Below, one piece after another: positions 63,677 to 64,000 of a DNA stretch of 64,000 nucleotides (position 1 is the first letter of the stretch; each line of letters opens with the position of its first letter). The notes beneath the pieces were generated by a model that saw nothing but the letters and a program-made list of their open reading frames with translations, ran no database searches and had not been told where the DNA came from. Source of the DNA: CAZGMJ01 sp964526785 (GTDB lineage Bacteria > Planctomycetota > Phycisphaerae > Sedimentisphaerales > Anaerobacaceae); contig CAZGMJ010000030.1 of the NCBI GenBank assembly GCA_964526785.1, positions 1 to 64,000 of the forward strand, read 5' to 3'. The position numbers and the translations under genes are program-made.

Positions 63677-64000
63677 CTACCGACATCCGCACGTTTCACT
63701 ATTCTTCCTGAGTATCCACGACGACATCCGTCCGTGCCCAGCCAGCCTCTGAAGTAGCGAAGGCTTGTCCTGCCAGACAATCCTCCAGCCACCAGCACGA
63801 ATCTTGTGGTGAATCTGCCCCCATCCATATATATGAGGATGCGCAACAAACAGGGGGGTATCTGGTCTAAACACACGCAACATACGCCACTTTAAGCGGC
63901 CCAGCCATGACAGAGTGTTAACGCCAAAAACAAAGAGGCCTCCAAATTTCGTTATGCGCCGTACCTCAGCAAGAATCTCATCTGGATTTTGTGCGTGGTC
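63677..64000 (-). CDS. Methyltransferase-like protein, C-terminal part, cut by the window edge
   Basis: The frame is open from the right edge and gives 107 residues, starting DHAQNPDEILAEVRRITKFGG then FVFGVNTLSWLGRLKW and ending NSETCGCR. The first part matches the end of class I SAM-dependent methyltransferases (the HxxxPxxxLxExxRvlkpgG pattern after motif IV). The SAM-binding motif I lies beyond the window. The internal ATG at 63883 is not the start. Confidence 0.7.
   Translation of the reverse strand, partial: DHAQNPDEILAEVRRITKFGGLFVFGVNTLSWLGRLKWRMLRVFRPDTPLFVAHPHIYGWGQIHHKIRAGGWRIVWQDKPSLLQRLAGHGRMSSWILRKNSETCGCR

Overview
The window looks like a chromosomal segment of a planctomycete, probably of the class Phycisphaerae (Sedimentisphaerales-like). 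The signs are ten secreted proteins that share an exosortase-type C-terminal sorting signal, a planctomycete-style ECF sigma factor, a dockerin-bearing glycoside hydrolase, lipoproteins, and moderate GC. This is inferred from gene content; no rRNA or tRNA gene was found to test it.

Left part (1-25 kb, mixed strands). A secreted clan GH-A-like hydrolase with dockerin repeats (339-3329) precedes a Tat-exported sugar isomerase/epimerase (3482-4351) and a small lipoprotein. Then come rfbB plus a family 2 glycosyltransferase (minus), a lipoprotein followed by a TAXI-type TRAP transporter (7.8-12.1 kb), a PBP4-type carboxypeptidase, and a compact minus-strand operon of a soluble histidine kinase, two CNNM/CBS membrane proteins and a GT-C transferase (18.4 to 13.8 kb). 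A SUMF1-like/sialidase fusion, a stand-alone receiver and a TPR protein follow. About 1.9 kb (23345-25218) has no convincing gene.

Right part (25.2-64 kb, essentially all minus strand) reads as one large cell-surface module. Reading with transcription from the right edge: a partial methyltransferase, a Wzx-type flippase, a GT4, a Wzy-type polymerase, an acetyltransferase, a small membrane protein, a pyruvyl transferase, a CapK/PaaK-like ligase, a GT4, a WcaF-like acetyltransferase, a GT2, an epimerase, and a GT4 split over two overlapping ORFs. These lead into a VanZ-EpsI fusion and the exosortase (47877-48842; Cys208, Arg253, His274). After that come two MNT/HEPN toxin-antitoxin-like pairs embedded in 8-nt-phased degenerate arrays, a Cys-rich secreted protein, ten tandem sorting substrates (A-J, 36.2-44.3 kb), a 1473-residue TPR protein, two VanZ-like proteins, a FixJ-type response regulator, a STAS protein, a protein with a duplicated motif, a CBS-pair protein, an ECF sigma factor and an unknown.

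Interpretation: the layout parallels proteobacterial XrtA/PEP-CTERM loci (exosortase, EpsI, PrsT-like TPR protein, PrsR-like regulator, EPS genes), but the sorting signal differs: VPxP, then a GMLGL-type hydrophobic segment, then a fixed KLRKYA-like end at the stop codon. The exosortase would process the exported A-J proteins at the inner membrane while the neighbouring genes make, export and decorate a polysaccharide. The regulator set at 25-30 kb may control it. The most unusual items are the signal variant with its duplicated DNA cassettes, the VanZ-EpsI fusion, the octamer-phased arrays around toxin-antitoxin pairs, a recurring TTTGGGTATTTT intergenic motif, and the split glycosyltransferase.
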